Source: Nectonema munidae | Taxonomy: Eukaryota; Nematomorpha; Nectonematoida; Nectonematidae | Assembly: GCA_030549495.1 (NCBI GenBank) | Contig: JAUIRK010001057.1 | Location: 932,501-996,500 of the forward strand | Length of the DNA: 64,000 nt | Reading direction: 5' to 3' | Shown here: piece by piece, positions 22,019 through 33,616 of the stretch | How the letters are laid out: each line of letters opens with the position of its first letter | Position numbering within the stretch: the stretch's first letter is position 1 | The notes under the pieces: generated by a model | Told to the model about the DNA's origin: nothing | The model's database searches: none | What the model saw: the letters and a program-made list of their open reading frames with translations, nothing else | Made by a program: the position numbers and the translations under genes

Positions 22019-23815
22019 TGTTGTAAAGTAAGAAATACATTTATTTGAAGAAAAGTAGGCTTTACTTTCAACGAAGATAAAGAAATGTGAAAGCTTATAT
22101 ACTATTGAAAACAGAGTGATTGTGGTTAGTTGGTTAGTTGTAAATTGCAAGTGAATTGTTAGCTTTTAAGCTATGTTGTGAGGCACCACTTTATCTACAA
22201 CATTCCAATTATGTTGTGAGGCACTTTATTTACAACATTCAACCCCTCTTCTTTTTTTTTTAAATATTTCCATCTATCTGGAGCACGCCTTTCTCTTTTT
22301 GGATAGCGGTTTTCTGGGATGTTTTCACTGTGGAAGTGCGATGAAGTTAGAAAATCGCTAGAACCATTATTTTGTTGTTCTAAATTCTCAGCTTGATTCG
22401 GGTTGGAGTCAAGATGTTTCGTAGAACTGTCGTCAAGAGGAGCCAAGTCTTTTAAGTTTACGGTGGTTTCGTTCCCATTGGGTAAACGAACGTGAGCGTA
22501 AGAGGGTGTTGCTTGCAATAGTTTAACTTCAGCGCTGTACTTGTCATTTCTTTGCTTTTTTTCAGAAGTACGTTGCCAGGAGACATAATCCAAGATGGTA
22601 AAGAGACTCCGTATGTAGACCTTTTTGGGAAAGCCATGAATGTTTCGTGAGGAGTACATCCAGTTGCAGTACACAGCAAAGATCGAATTGAGTGTAGTGC
22701 GTCTCCCAAAACATCTTTCCCAGCTTTTACATCAAGATTACGTTCTTTTAGAGCTAGGCAAATGCTCTTCCAAACAATTCCATAGTATCTTTCACACTGA
22801 GTTGCCAGTTGGATTGTAGCAGGTAGTGCGACTTGTTGCCATTACCTAGATTGAGCAAATATTGTGAGCTTTACCTGATGATACACAGACTTCAGCTCTA
22901 AGCTAGTGAAAACTTTATTGCGCGCTACTTCATTTACTATGCATTCAATTTTAAGCAGAGGATAGGCATCTAATTGCGTAAACCTGTTTATGGTTTTACT
23001 GTAGTCTATAATCATGTGGGTTTGTGGTTTTCGCTCTTACTAACAAATGGCTGTGCTCTCCACGGGAAAAGATTTTCCTCTATAATGCCATCCTTAAGTA
23101 ATCTTTTCACTTCCTTCTCGATGAATTCACTATCTGAATAGCTATACTGCCTAGATTTGGTTGCTATAGGATGGTAATCTTTAGTTGAATAGCGGAATAA
23201 CTACGGAGACGGTGATTGTAATTTCGAAAGGGAACACAGCTGAATGCCAGGAAGTTTTCCTCCTAAATCGAACTTAAGAAATTTGTGAGCACAAATAAAA
23301 TCTTGCCTAAGAACTATGTCACTTACGAGATTCTCTAAAACGTTTAATTTAATGTTATGATATGTTCTCTCTTTGAATACCAAACTTTCTAAATAATACC
23401 CTAATATTGGAACAGTAAGATCAGATGTCTCAATGTATTTGAAGACCGCGCCAGAAATGTAGTTAGTGAGAACAGAGAGCTTTTCAGGATGGAGAGCTGA
23501 GATGGGGGAAAGAAAGTTCTTGAAGGTTGAGTACCAGTGTTTCCACTCGTCAGTAGCAATGGCAGAGTTCTGGACGCAGAAACTTGTCCATAGAGGTGAC
23601 AGGTTGAAAGTAAAATGTAAAGTAAGAAATAAATTTATTTGAAGAAAAGTGGGCTTTACTTTCAACGAAGATAAAGAAATGTGAAGGCTTATATACTATT
23701 GAAAACAGACTGATTGTGGCTAGAGGGTTAGTTGTAAATTGCCCGTGAATTGTGAGCTTTTAAGCTAGGTTGTGAAGCACCACTTTATCTAAAACATTCC
23801 AATTATGTTGTGAGA
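22019..23815 (-). mobile_element. Gypsy-type LTR retroelement fossil, internally deleted
   Basis: A broken Ty3/gypsy-like element on the minus strand. Long terminal repeats of about 200-220 bp lie at about 22019-22237 and 23613-23815, beginning TGTTG and ending CAACA, and look roughly 90% alike, so it is neither recent nor very ancient. A polypurine tract adjoins the 22.2-kb repeat. Inside are remnants of gag/protease-like sequence, reverse transcriptase and the integrase C-terminus, together far shorter than a whole element because most of the interior is missing; several further breaks are present. It lies antisense in a RACGAP1 intron. Confidence 0.8.
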
Positions 23816-24079
23816 TGATTAACCATATTTACGAGTTAACAAATATTTTCAACTGACTCATGAGTCTTTATCAATGGGAAAGACAAGGATAACACAAAAA
23901 CTGAAATAAAGTCGAGTCTCCGGAATCAATAAGTGAAACGAACAGGAAAGAATATGATAATTCAAAACGAACAAGAGAAGTAAATATCCTTTTCTCGTTA
24001 TCTAAAGCATTTTTCTTCCATTTTCTTGACGACTCATAGATGAGTCGAAAATATTTGCCAGTTTATAAAAGGCAAAAGT

Positions 24080-24205
24080 ATCGTTGGGTGTAGGGAAGCA
24101 CAATTACGCCGCTTGTATCGAACTATGAGGAAAGTAGGCTTGGTGTGGGATCGAATCTAAGAGCCTGTGTTATCGAAACCCAGTGTCTAACCAAGCGTAC
24201 CCACG
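24080..24205 (-). mobile_element. tRNA-derived SINE (family A), minus copy
   Basis: The minus strand carries GCTTGGTTAGACACTGGG (A box), a GATTCGATCC B box and the body TTCGATACAAGCGGCG; this is the same family as 56457-56612. Confidence 0.75.
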
Positions 24206-24508
24206 CTCTCTATTATAATAACGTTGATTCTACCTTCTTTTCTTTCTTTATACCTTTCCCTGTAGTTAAGAAATGAATTTGAAAGATGTTAAAGAAATCC
24301 TTTTCAAAAATACATGAAATCAATAATTTAATAAATGACAGAATTTGAAACGGAGTCATTTTCACCATGGGTTCACCACCACCACAATACTTAGGAATTA
24401 CATATTGATCAAATTGAGGCATCTATATCCGAATGAGCTGTTTACTCTCATAGATAAGTTATATTATACATGAAAATTTGTTAACATTATTTATGAAAAT
24501 TGATCCAG

Positions 24509-24710
24509 GAACCGTTCAGCAAGTATATTGGCTGAGTACTGCTTTGACAATACAGGCGAGTCCTTGGATCAAACTCAACAACACTTGAATTCTGCGTTTT
24601 ATTGTAAGTCATCCAATATCCCAGATACAAAAGCCAAAACTCCTTCTAAAAAAGTTGATGTTGAAGCGAGGATTAAGAAAACGCCAAACACCCTAAAACC
24701 AAATTACAAG
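24509..24710 (+). CDS. RACGAP1: RACGAP1, inter-domain exon
   Basis: The frame NRSASILAEYCFDNTGESLD matches the conserved human stretch SGSILSDISFDKTDESLD just after the coiled coil; a Lys/Thr/Pro-rich linker follows (KTPSKKVDVEARIKKTPNTL). The family's phospho-regulated region is near here. Acceptor CCAG/G at 24508 completes a Pro codon from the 19.8-kb donor; a second AG at 24518 is possible. Donor AAG/GTTTCT is phase 0. Confidence 0.82.
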
Positions 24711-25455
24711 GTTTCTTTTCCTTTCTACAAATTTCCATTCATATACAACTTTTTTGCAGTTTTATCACTTTTTTAATATCTTTAAGCGTACCGATATTTT
24801 GAACATGTGTTTAGTTAAGCTTATGCAATTTGTCATATCATATTGACTTGAATGAAATGCTTTTGATAAGCTCCGTGCGACTAATTCTCCCACCCCCACA
24901 AAAATAGAAAGAATATGCTACAAAACTCCGAAAAATGTCTCCTCAACCAAGTTTAATTTGAAAACTATAAAATTTATTTATAAACTTTTGTTTAAAAATT
25001 TAATATTTTTTTTACCAAAACGTAATGTTACTTCAAATAACATTATTAATTTTGCTAATTTACTCGAAAGGTTCGTGAAAACTAAATATTTTCCATCAAC
25101 TAATTTCAGTTAACCATATGTATCTATCAACCATTCAAAAATCAGTCATTCCCAAAGTAAAAAGGTTTTAAGGGCTGTAACGCCTTCTAGGAGAGCGTTT
25201 TGAAACTCTTAGAGGCTGTGTTGTGAAAAGCTGCGAATAACAGGTAAATTTTCTTCTTGATTGAAACAAGGAACAATTTTGTAAGATTTAAATGATGGCT
25301 ACATTCTACAAAATAATTTTTATAAGTACTAGCTCCAAATCTTAGCTGTGATGAAAACTTTAATCTACCGTAAGTCTCAATTTTTTTATTCCTTCCTACA
25401 GAGTGTAGAAAAGGGATTCAGTGATGTATATACATTTGAAAGAAATTGTTTAGAT

Positions 25456-25832
25456 CAGGGTTTCTCAACCGGGGTCCACATGGACCCTGGACAATTCAAG
25501 GGGTCCACAGGCGAAATATTATAAATTAGGGGTCCACAATGATATTTTGGGTGGTCCATGAATAAAACCAGCTCATAACGGTTTTTATTATAAAAAGTTA
25601 ATTTTTTGTTATAATTTTCACTTAATCATATTATAATTGATTTGCATTAGATTTGCTTTCATTTCAATATGAATTCTAATTATATACTGATTTCTTTATC
25701 ATACCCTCAAAATTTTATTAGTGAAGAATATTAAAATAAAATATTTTTTATGTCCAAATTTTATGAAGGGGTCCACCAAGAAAAAAAGAAGAGAAAGGGG
25801 GTCCATGGTTAGAAAACGGTTGAGAAGCACTA
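25456..25832. mobile_element. hAT MITE with exact 8-bp duplication
   Basis: 377 bp. CAGGGTTTCTCAACC at the left, GGTTGAGAAGCACTA at the right, and exact GTTTAGAT duplications at 25448-25455 and 25833-25840. GGGGTCCAC words repeat near both ends. Non-coding. Similar single ends occur at 2211, 16614, 17074, 35345 and 48690. Confidence 0.88.
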
Positions 25833-26419
25833 GTTTAGATAATCGTAAGATGTGATATCAGAATTAATTTCAGTAACGTCAAAGCAAACATTTTAATTTG
25901 GATTGTAAACACCAAACTTCATTTTCACGCAGAAATCTACGCATTTGAGGGAAAAAATATTTTATAAATAAAGGTCGTCTCCTTGATATTTGAAAAATGT
26001 GTTCTTTGGGGCGTTGAATAGGAAAAGTTTGGGAAACATAGATTCAAACAAATGTATAGGTTAGTTCAAATTATAAAAAAAAAAACAAAAAAGTATGCAA
26101 CTACTTTTATCCATGATAATTCTCTCGTATGCTTTTTTTCTCAGCACCACTTAGAATCCTAGATGATCTGGATTAGAAGTCAGCAATTTTTTTTTCATAG
26201 CGCGCCTGCTAAATGAAAGAATAACGAGCGCGGTTTGCATATTCATTCTGTTCAATACTTAATATTCAGAACTATGTTTGGCATTCCATGTTAATCATGA
26301 GTGAGCTTGCACTGCACAAAAACAACTCACATTTCTATTTACTAAAAAGTTATCATGGAAGGCGACGCTAGCAAAAAGAAAATTACATCATAACTAAAGT
26401 GCACATATTCCAATCTCAC

Positions 26420-26950
26420 AAACTAAGGAGAAAAAAGACAGTGAGGTTGGTAAAATTAGCGCTCGTCTTTCAAGATATCATCAATCCTTGGTTTAGAATT
26501 GATTTCAAATATTCATCAATCAATTTCCTTCAATGTTTTCATTTTACTTACTTCATTTTTGAAAATGTTTCCTCGGAGACAAGTTGTTCTAAACACTGGT
26601 GCAATACCATCTACAAATTTCATCAATTTTTGAAACTCAGCATCATGTAAACAGTAGTAAAATATAACACATTTCTCTTCTCTGTACTGTAAAAGTCTTT
26701 TGCTTGCAAATCACTAAGTTCCAACTGTAGTTTAACTGGTATATCATCAAGGTTACAATCACGCGTATTTTGAAAGAGAGCAATATTAATCCTGTCGATA
26801 TCTTAAAATCTCTACAAAACGCTTCTTCAAATCACTATTATAATCTTTTTGCAAACTCAAGGTTAACATCTTTTCATCGATTGTTACACAAACTCGTTGA
26901 AAGAGTGAAGATGAAAGAAAATATCTCCTTTCACTTCTGCTTCAAACAAT
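26420..26950 (-). pseudogene. hAT transposase fragment
   Basis: On the minus strand LFQNTRDCNLDDIPVKLQLE then LSDLQAKDFYSTEKR resembles the C-terminal part of ZBED/SCAND3-type hAT transposases, where ..NPFxxDVDDVPxxLQLELIDLQ precedes the dimerisation region. Stops interrupt the flanking frames, so it is dead. Its limits are approximate. Confidence 0.55.
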
Positions 26951-27195
26951 GACAACTTTCTCCGAAATCTTTTTATAATATTCCTTGAAATTTTAAGTTC
27001 AGTTCATTCATGTGGTATGTAATTTTGACAAAATGAGAATTTTAACAACTAAAAGTAAAAATAATTTTTAGGCCTGTTATTCATTTATTTAACTTAGGGA
27101 GCATAGGGGCCCATAAATATCTGCATGTAGTTTAACGCAGAAGCAACGTCAGCTACGAGTATAATTTTATTAGATATGGCATCCAAATCTACAAC

Positions 27196-27388
27196 CAGGG
27201 TTGCGGACTTGGTGCGGTTAGTCAGAGATTGTAGGTATTAAAAAATAATTTCTTAGTTTAATTTTTGTAAGAATATGGAATGATCCTTCTTTAGTGGAAT
27301 TCGGAAGTGAGAGTTGGCTTTAGACCTTTAAAATTTTAAAGTATTTGAAGCCGGAGTCGGATATTTTCCCTTCGAATTCGCAAGCCTG
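27196..27388. mobile_element. Probable hAT MITE
   Basis: CAGGGTTGCGGACTTGG and, inverted, CAGGCTTGCGAATTCG form imperfect ends; the interior has GGAGTCGGA words. The flanks TCTACAAC and TACAACTA share TACAAC but are out of register, so the target duplication is unproven. Confidence 0.5.
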
Positions 27389-27524
27389 TACAACTATCAC
27401 ATCCACATTTAATTTCACTCGCTCAAATTTACCCAATGATATATTAACTCCAGATAAAGCAACTATTCCTATTTTTTATTGGTGATGTTGACGACTAGTT
27501 TCGGGTGAGGTAAAAAAATTGTAA

Positions 27525-29290
27525 GAACTGGTCACTTTATTTGGTGATGTTGCTGCCTAGTTCCGGAGTATAAACTCCCTTTTAAGAGCATATACAGTCA
27601 AACCTGCCTATAGCGACCATTCAATGGAAATTAAAAAGGTGGCCGTTATAGGAGGGTGGCCGCTGTATACAGTATGATCATAAAATTAAAATTCGTAGTT
27701 ACTTTATCAACTCATTGTATGTAGTAAGTACATTCATCTAAAAAGATTTACTCTATTAATGAATAAAAAAACATAGTAATATCGAAATTTATTTCAGTAA
27801 AAATATATAAAACAAACTGTAATTTAAATTTCATATCTTCTTGATAAAGTCTAACATTGTCTTTTGTTTTGCGTTCTTCCTTCGACTCTGTTCTTGATTC
27901 AAGATCTCATCATCCAAGTCTTCACATTTGCGCAAAATGCCTTCGTAACCTTTGTTGATAGCGAGTTTTTTCAGATCTGCCACGTATTTTCTTGCATCTG
28001 CTAAACTACAAAGAGAAGATTCTGCAGGTAAATTGAACACAAGTCTCTAATATTACAGAGTTTGTAATTTTCGCAGAGCTTTGGTATTTTTGTTATCCAC
28101 TCTGAAGTGACAGCTTTATCTACTTCACCACTCTCTCCATTTATTTTACCAAAAACAATATCATTACGTTTTCTAAATGCTTATAACCATCCATTGGAAG
28201 CTTTAAATTTCTTTAGATCCAGTTTAGCTGCAAATGATTGAGCCTTTTCTTGCAGAAGCGTTCCACTAACTGGTAACATACGTGGCGTTGTGTCTTTAAA
28301 CCACTCATAAAGCATAGAGTTTAAGTTCATCGTTTTCGGTCTTTCTTATTTTTCTTTTGCGATTAAGAGGCGCGTTATTTTGAAATTCCTCTAACCATTC
28401 AGCTTTGCGTTTGATAATGTTGAGAATCTGTGTGCGACCACAAGAGTAACCTTGAGAAGTAAGTTTATTAGCAATGGATCGTGCACTCACTTTACTTTGT
28501 TCATACATTTTAATAACCTCAATCTTTTTCTCCAATGACAAAGGAAACCGACATGAAGTCATATTAAACTTATGTAACAAAAATAAATTTTAGGAGAAAG
28601 TAAAGGAAAAAAACTATAAATGGTGGGTATACCTTCAAATCATTCTTATTTATACCCAGGTTACTTTAATTAGCTTGAACTCAAACACATGGCGCAGATT
28701 TAATGCGATTTACATGATGAAACTTCGATATCAGAAGTTGTTTACTGGTGGAAGTTTTTTGGAACTATAAAAGTTAGCAAGGAATAATTTTGTGTAATTT
28801 CTAATATAATATAAGCTTTAAGCTTTTAATCCTTATACTATCAAGTACAACATTTCCTGCTCGAAAGATTAAAATTCTATGCGTATAAAATAAGTTTTAA
28901 TCTGATTTGATAAAAATAAAACTGACTAAAAGGCTGCAAAGATAAAAGTTTGTTACAACAATATCTTTGCGTGCAGCCTGAAAATTTTTAAGTAAAAAAC
29001 ATCAATGGCCGTTATACTAAAGTAAAAACCTGTGTTTTGATTGAAAACAAGTGGCCACTGGCCGCGTTGAAGAGGTGACCGCTATACACAAAGTATGTAA
29101 GACGGTTTTCATTTGCGAGGGAATTTCTTTTGGCCGCTATCAGCAGGTGGCTGCTATAGGCAGGTGACTGCTAACACAGGTTTGACTATATATATATATA
29201 TATATAAATGATCATTTATATATATTTGCTTTGAAAGGAGTTTATTCTCTGAAACTGGTCATTAACATCACCAATAAAGTGGCCAGTCTG
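27525..29290. mobile_element. Palindromic MITE split by a Tigger element
   Basis: CTGGTCACTTTATTTGGTG on the left (from about 27529) is matched in inverted form on the right (CACCAATAAAGTGGCCAG, to about 29283), and both arms continue through GTTCCGGAGTATAAACTCC / GGAGTTTATTCTCTGAAAC. A Tigger element (27595-29187) lies in the loop. A further direct copy of one arm precedes it at about 27476-27522. Confidence 0.6.
27595..29187 (-). mobile_element. Decayed Tigger (pogo) DNA transposon
   Basis: Inverted ends CAGTCAAACCTGCCTATAGC and, complemented from the right, TAGTCAAACCTGTGTTAGC, with further TATAGCNGCCAC-type words inside, flanked by TA. The minus strand holds the transposase N-terminus (28580-28305: PLSLEKKIEVIKMYEQSKVS, a CENP-B-like helix-turn-helix), a middle part (PRMLPVSGTLLQEKA, near 28280) and the C-terminus (28040-27831). 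The catalytic DDE core is deleted and frames are shifted and stopped, so it cannot move itself. Located in a RACGAP1 intron. Confidence 0.85.
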
Positions 29291-29299
29291 TCAGAAATA

Positions 29300-31253
29300 T
29301 TGTTCCTATTCTTAATCACATTTCATAGGAGTACATAAACAACCCTTTAACAGTAACGTAGGTTTCTTCAATCCACGACGCAGATCTAGAGATATGGAAT
29401 ATCAATGATACTAATACAATAGGATACTGATTTCGTATGAAGAAGTTATATTTCGAATAATTTGTTCAAAAGTTTGTTTTTTGTAACATAAAAAAACGAG
29501 AAAGATCTCGAAAGTGCGAACTGTCTATTTGATTGGGTCTGACGATATTGAAGGTTAAATTATTTACTGCTTGAACAACACAATTCTGTCAAAGTATTAT
29601 TCAATAATGGTGGCTTACACTTCATATATCTTACACATTTATCTACTGACATTTACTCTTCGATATTTTGCAGGCTGTGATCCTGTAGGACGATTCTTCA
29701 TGTTCCTCGCCTTTCCTTTATTTCAAGGACCTTTGCATATAACTGTTTCTCACGACTGTGTCATAAGGCAAGTCACAAATCATAATCAATTTTCCAAGAA
29801 ATGCCTGCTCTGCTGATGGTTGGGTGCTGAACTCAAATGTAGTTCGCGTTTCAGTTCTAACTAATACCTGATCTGCCCCACCAGATTCTTCATCAATTCA
29901 GCCATTTTTTCCTTCGACAACTGTAACACCTTTAAACAGATTCCACTGAAGGTTATTGTAGTAAAACCAGAATAAGACGATTGATCGTAGTAACGATATA
30001 AGATTATTTATTTAGGATAGTATAGCAAACTTAAGTTAGGTTATAAAAGTACTATAATGATGCTAAAGTGATGAAATAACAGCAGTGTGTGTGTATATAT
30101 ATATATAACAAGAGTGCCTTAGGAGTATAAAGTGATATGCATGTAAACGTATATCAAGGATTTACATTTAAGTATTACTTTAGGTGCAAATTATACTACA
30201 GTTATGATCAAACGGATGTCTACGAATGAGCACGAGAAGTTGTGACGTACTCAAGAGATCAAACTAGATTCATCCAGCGTCAGAGAATACCGCATTTTCC
30301 TATCTTTGTTACGTATATGTAACACTATCTCCTTTCTAAGTTATACGAAAACTTTTTAATTTTGTTGGCTCCAACATTACCTGCAATAAATTAAACATTT
30401 GGTGGAAAATGACATTATCTAACCCTGACCATAAGCCTAAAAACCCAAAACTCAAATTAAATACACTGGCAAGTCTCGCTATACGGTAGGCATGTGTAAT
30501 TGAATAAATATTTAAAATCGCAATGATCTTTACACCGTTGTCTCAGCTTTGTCTTTATATCAAATCGTACACGGAGCAAATTTTACCCTCAGTAAGTGAA
30601 TAAAATATATCTTCATCCTCTTGAGGGTTCGGAAGATAGTGACTAAAAATGTAAGTGGTTGTCTTCCGTGTCCAATCTCCTGAGGTTTTACAAGGTTTAT
30701 ATGTATCCTCTTTTTCTCTGTAATTGTCATGCTGTCCGTTCTCGTTTAGCTGTCCTTTAAGTATTGAAGCTCAATTTATAGGCAGTCTTATTCCTACCCC
30801 TAAGAACAAAATCGTTTACTATTCTTTTACTCTGTCTCCTGTTCCAACTACATTTCTAATTAACGTTGGCTTCCATTATAGTTATACCTCATGAAACCAG
30901 ACTATACTTTAGCTTAGGTGCAACTACATTTTATAGCTATTCTTATTGTAATTTATTTTAATATACAAGTAAATTCAAGTAATAAAGGACATAGTTTTAG
31001 AAAGTAATAAGACAATCTGTATTTTTATTATAAATGATTGTGTGCTATAAAGATTTTGTTGATTCTGTCAAAGTGGAAATCGCATTGTTTTGACAACCCC
31101 CACACTCCAATAAGTTCATAAATGCCTTCTACTCAGCAGCCGTTATCGGAAGACCCAAGCAAATGTAATATGAATGAATACATTTAACGGCATTGTAAAT
31201 GTTTGTAAAGTAACAAATGTTTCTTTCATGAAAATCGTTTTTATTTTTTTTAG
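29300..31253. other. RACGAP1 intron, distal part
   Basis: A GT/TA microsatellite at about 30088-30110. Around 30350-30410 a CTCCAACA-type end is followed by TTTGGTGGAAAATGAC, which recalls a retroelement repeat/leader boundary, but no second repeat was found. Confidence 0.4.
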
Positions 31254-31326
31254 TTCAGCGGTAACAAGACTTCTGTGATGCAAAAGCTAACGCGTAGCAA
31301 CAGCGAGAGTTCCCTCGTTCTTTCCG
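31254..31326 (+). CDS. RACGAP1: RACGAP1, small linker exon
   Basis: A 73-nt exon between a very strong acceptor (TTTTTATTTTTTTTAG) and a G/GTATTT donor. It reads FSGNKTSVMQKLTRSNSESS then LVLS plus one base. It is phase 0 at its 5' side and phase 1 at its 3' side, fitting the exons before (24710) and after (33326). The sequence TRSNSESS is a basic-Ser linker like the human KKTRSIGSAVD region. It was found by splice logic rather than a long ORF. Confidence 0.7.
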
Positions 31327-33325
31327 GTATTTTTTAATCGTACACTTTAATTAATATTTTTGGGATAACCTTTTCCTAAGTTTACTTCGCATAGTTAGAT
31401 TACTTTAAAGAAGCGATGATCATTCTGTATTTTATCATGTCAAATTTTTTGTCCATTGCAATGTCAAAATTTTCTGAATCGAAGTTGAAAGCAGAGGTGG
31501 ACAAGCTGCGGACTTTTAAGTTTTTAAGGGCGGACGTTGGAAAAGTGATTGAATAAGTGACACATGTGTTAATAGGCTCATTAAATATTAATCTTAATTA
31601 AAGATAAAAAATATCTTTTTTTTATGTTTCTTTCTTTTTTGATGAAGTTTATTGCAAACATTAATTCAAAAATTTTTAAATTTAATATAAAGACTATCAA
31701 TCAGCTTTTTTTCTGGAGATAGTATTTTTTTTAACTATGGGCCAATTTCTTTCAATGAAGAAAGAGGCACTAATTTAAATTATGAAGATGAAAATATTTG
31801 CATAAAATTTCTTCTTTACACTCTAAATATTAAAATAACTCGGGCAGATTCTTTCTAATAAATAAATTTTAGCTACAATTGATTTCTTGCCTTTTCTCAG
31901 CCTCTTGTGAATCAACATTTTCTAGACCCAAATTAAAAATTCTCAGCGAATTCAATTAACAGATGAACATTTGAATTAATCCTGAAATCATTATTTGTAT
32001 TATAATAAATTTTTAACGATGTCATTTACTTAAATACCAAAGAATAGCGTTTTGTTAAAAAAAATATGCCGCTGTTATAGACTTGATTTATTGTAAACGT
32101 CCTTTGAGCAAAAAAGGTTCCCCACCTCAATTCTAAATGCACAAAATATATAATGTATGCTGGATTTAAGAATTTCATACAAAGTGCCGACAAATCTGTT
32201 TTAGTAGTAGATGACCGGTTTATAGCATTTCTTATAGAAAAAATATAAACAAGTTTTGATAATAACACAATATTTTAGGAATTTAGCGTACCAAATTGTT
32301 TGTGATCTCAAAAATCTGTTTTTTAACCCCTTCTCAAGTCGAAGTTTTTTTTTCACGATCGCCATTCTACTTAAACTTTTAAGGCCCATGCTTTTTAAAA
32401 ATGATCGCCCTATTTCTTTTTCAAAGTAGGTGACTTTTTACTGCTATCTCTGGAGTTGAAGGGCTCTAATGCAAGTGTGTACCAATTTTTTCATGCCATG
32501 TATCTTTGATGATTAGTAATGTATTGGAGTTTGTTTTATCTTTTTCACTTATAAGTATTTTGCGTTTTTTATATTGATTGTTTATTTTTGCCATTTTTGA
32601 AAGTTATCTTTTGCCTGGACACGATTGGGGAACCATTTTGATACGGAGTCCACATTAAGCTTAGTCAGTACAAGTTCATTTAACATTAATCATGCCTCTC
32701 TGATACGCTCGTGTAGGTTATTCCAGACCGAAGAAAACCCATTTTTTACGAAGACTTTGCCATACAAAATCTAAAATCTCACCTTTCAAAGGAAACACAA
32801 AAAAGAAAATCAATGACGATTTGATTAATCCAGTGCATTTACTCAATATTTACGGCCATTTTTTCAATTTTTGAAAAATAAAATATAATCATACGGTCAT
32901 GCAATAACGACGAAAGGGTTTAATGTTCCTTTCGTGGTTAGTGGTACTAGGAAGCATAATTAGATCTTTATTTTTCAGTTAAAATGTAGGCTTTATTTTC
33001 TATTAAATGGCAACTATTGCTTTTGCTTGTATGTGTTTCTTTTTTTAAAAATTAGCAAAAGAAATATTTGCTTGCTTCTTTTTACAATGTAATACAGAAT
33101 CTTATAATGTTTCATTTTTATGAATTTTCAGTTATCTCAAAAATTAGATCTTAGATATAGTGACATGATTTTGTAAAATAAATAAATGATTTGTAAGCAA
33201 AATAAATAACCCGTATCCAATAGATGTTTGCAAAGAGAATATTTTCACTATTTAGGTAATTTTATGGAGTAGTAACTATTAGATATTAACTATATAGATA
33301 GTCTTTATTTTAAAATGGAATTTAG
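31327..33325. other. RACGAP1 intron
   Basis: Contains the mariner-like fragment at 32196-32420; otherwise AT-rich, nothing recognised. Confidence 0.5.
32196..32420 (-). pseudogene. Possible Tc1/mariner-superfamily transposase fragment
   Basis: The minus strand reads FLKSMGLKSLSRMAIVKKKL then RLEKGLKN. This resembles the second helix-turn-helix and linker of IS630/maT-type transposases (..VKKDLGLKSYKR....KKKRLERSKKLL). Only a short piece is readable and no catalytic motif was found. Confidence 0.4.
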
Positions 33326-33616
33326 GTTTTGAGGATGTGATAAAGCAGAGTGAGAAGCATGGTGATGAAGATGACTTGGATTCGCTTGCATCAGATTGTG
33401 ATGAAGATGTTAATTACGAATTTACCATGACAATCAAAGAGAATGCTACACCAAATGAAAGGCGCGCTGCCAAAATGGCGAAGCGGGGAACGAACGTCAC
33501 AAACGTGGCTCACACCAAGAAGAAGAGGCAGCGAAAAGTGAACGGTGGAGTTGTTTGTGTCACCCCCAAAAATCGAAGAAGGAGCAACAGCATCGCCATG
33601 TCCGATATCAAGGCGG
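33326..33616 (+). CDS. RACGAP1: RACGAP1, basic linker exon before C1
   Basis: Reads FEDVIKQSEKHGDEDDLDSL, then an acidic stretch, then two very basic clusters (NERRAAKMAKRG; HTKKKRQRKVNGG; KNRRRSNSIA). In the family this region lies between the coil and the C1 domain and carries nuclear-localisation and Aurora/Polo phosphorylation sites; RRRSNS here looks like a basophilic kinase site (inference). The first two bases complete a Gly codon with the preceding exon. Two donors are phase-compatible: GTGACT after 33616 and GTATTC after 33628, the second adding four residues. Confidence 0.8.

Noticed and set aside
29940-30420. Possible long terminal repeat followed by a leader
   Set aside because: The end looks suggestive, but no second repeat and no retroelement protein was seen nearby.
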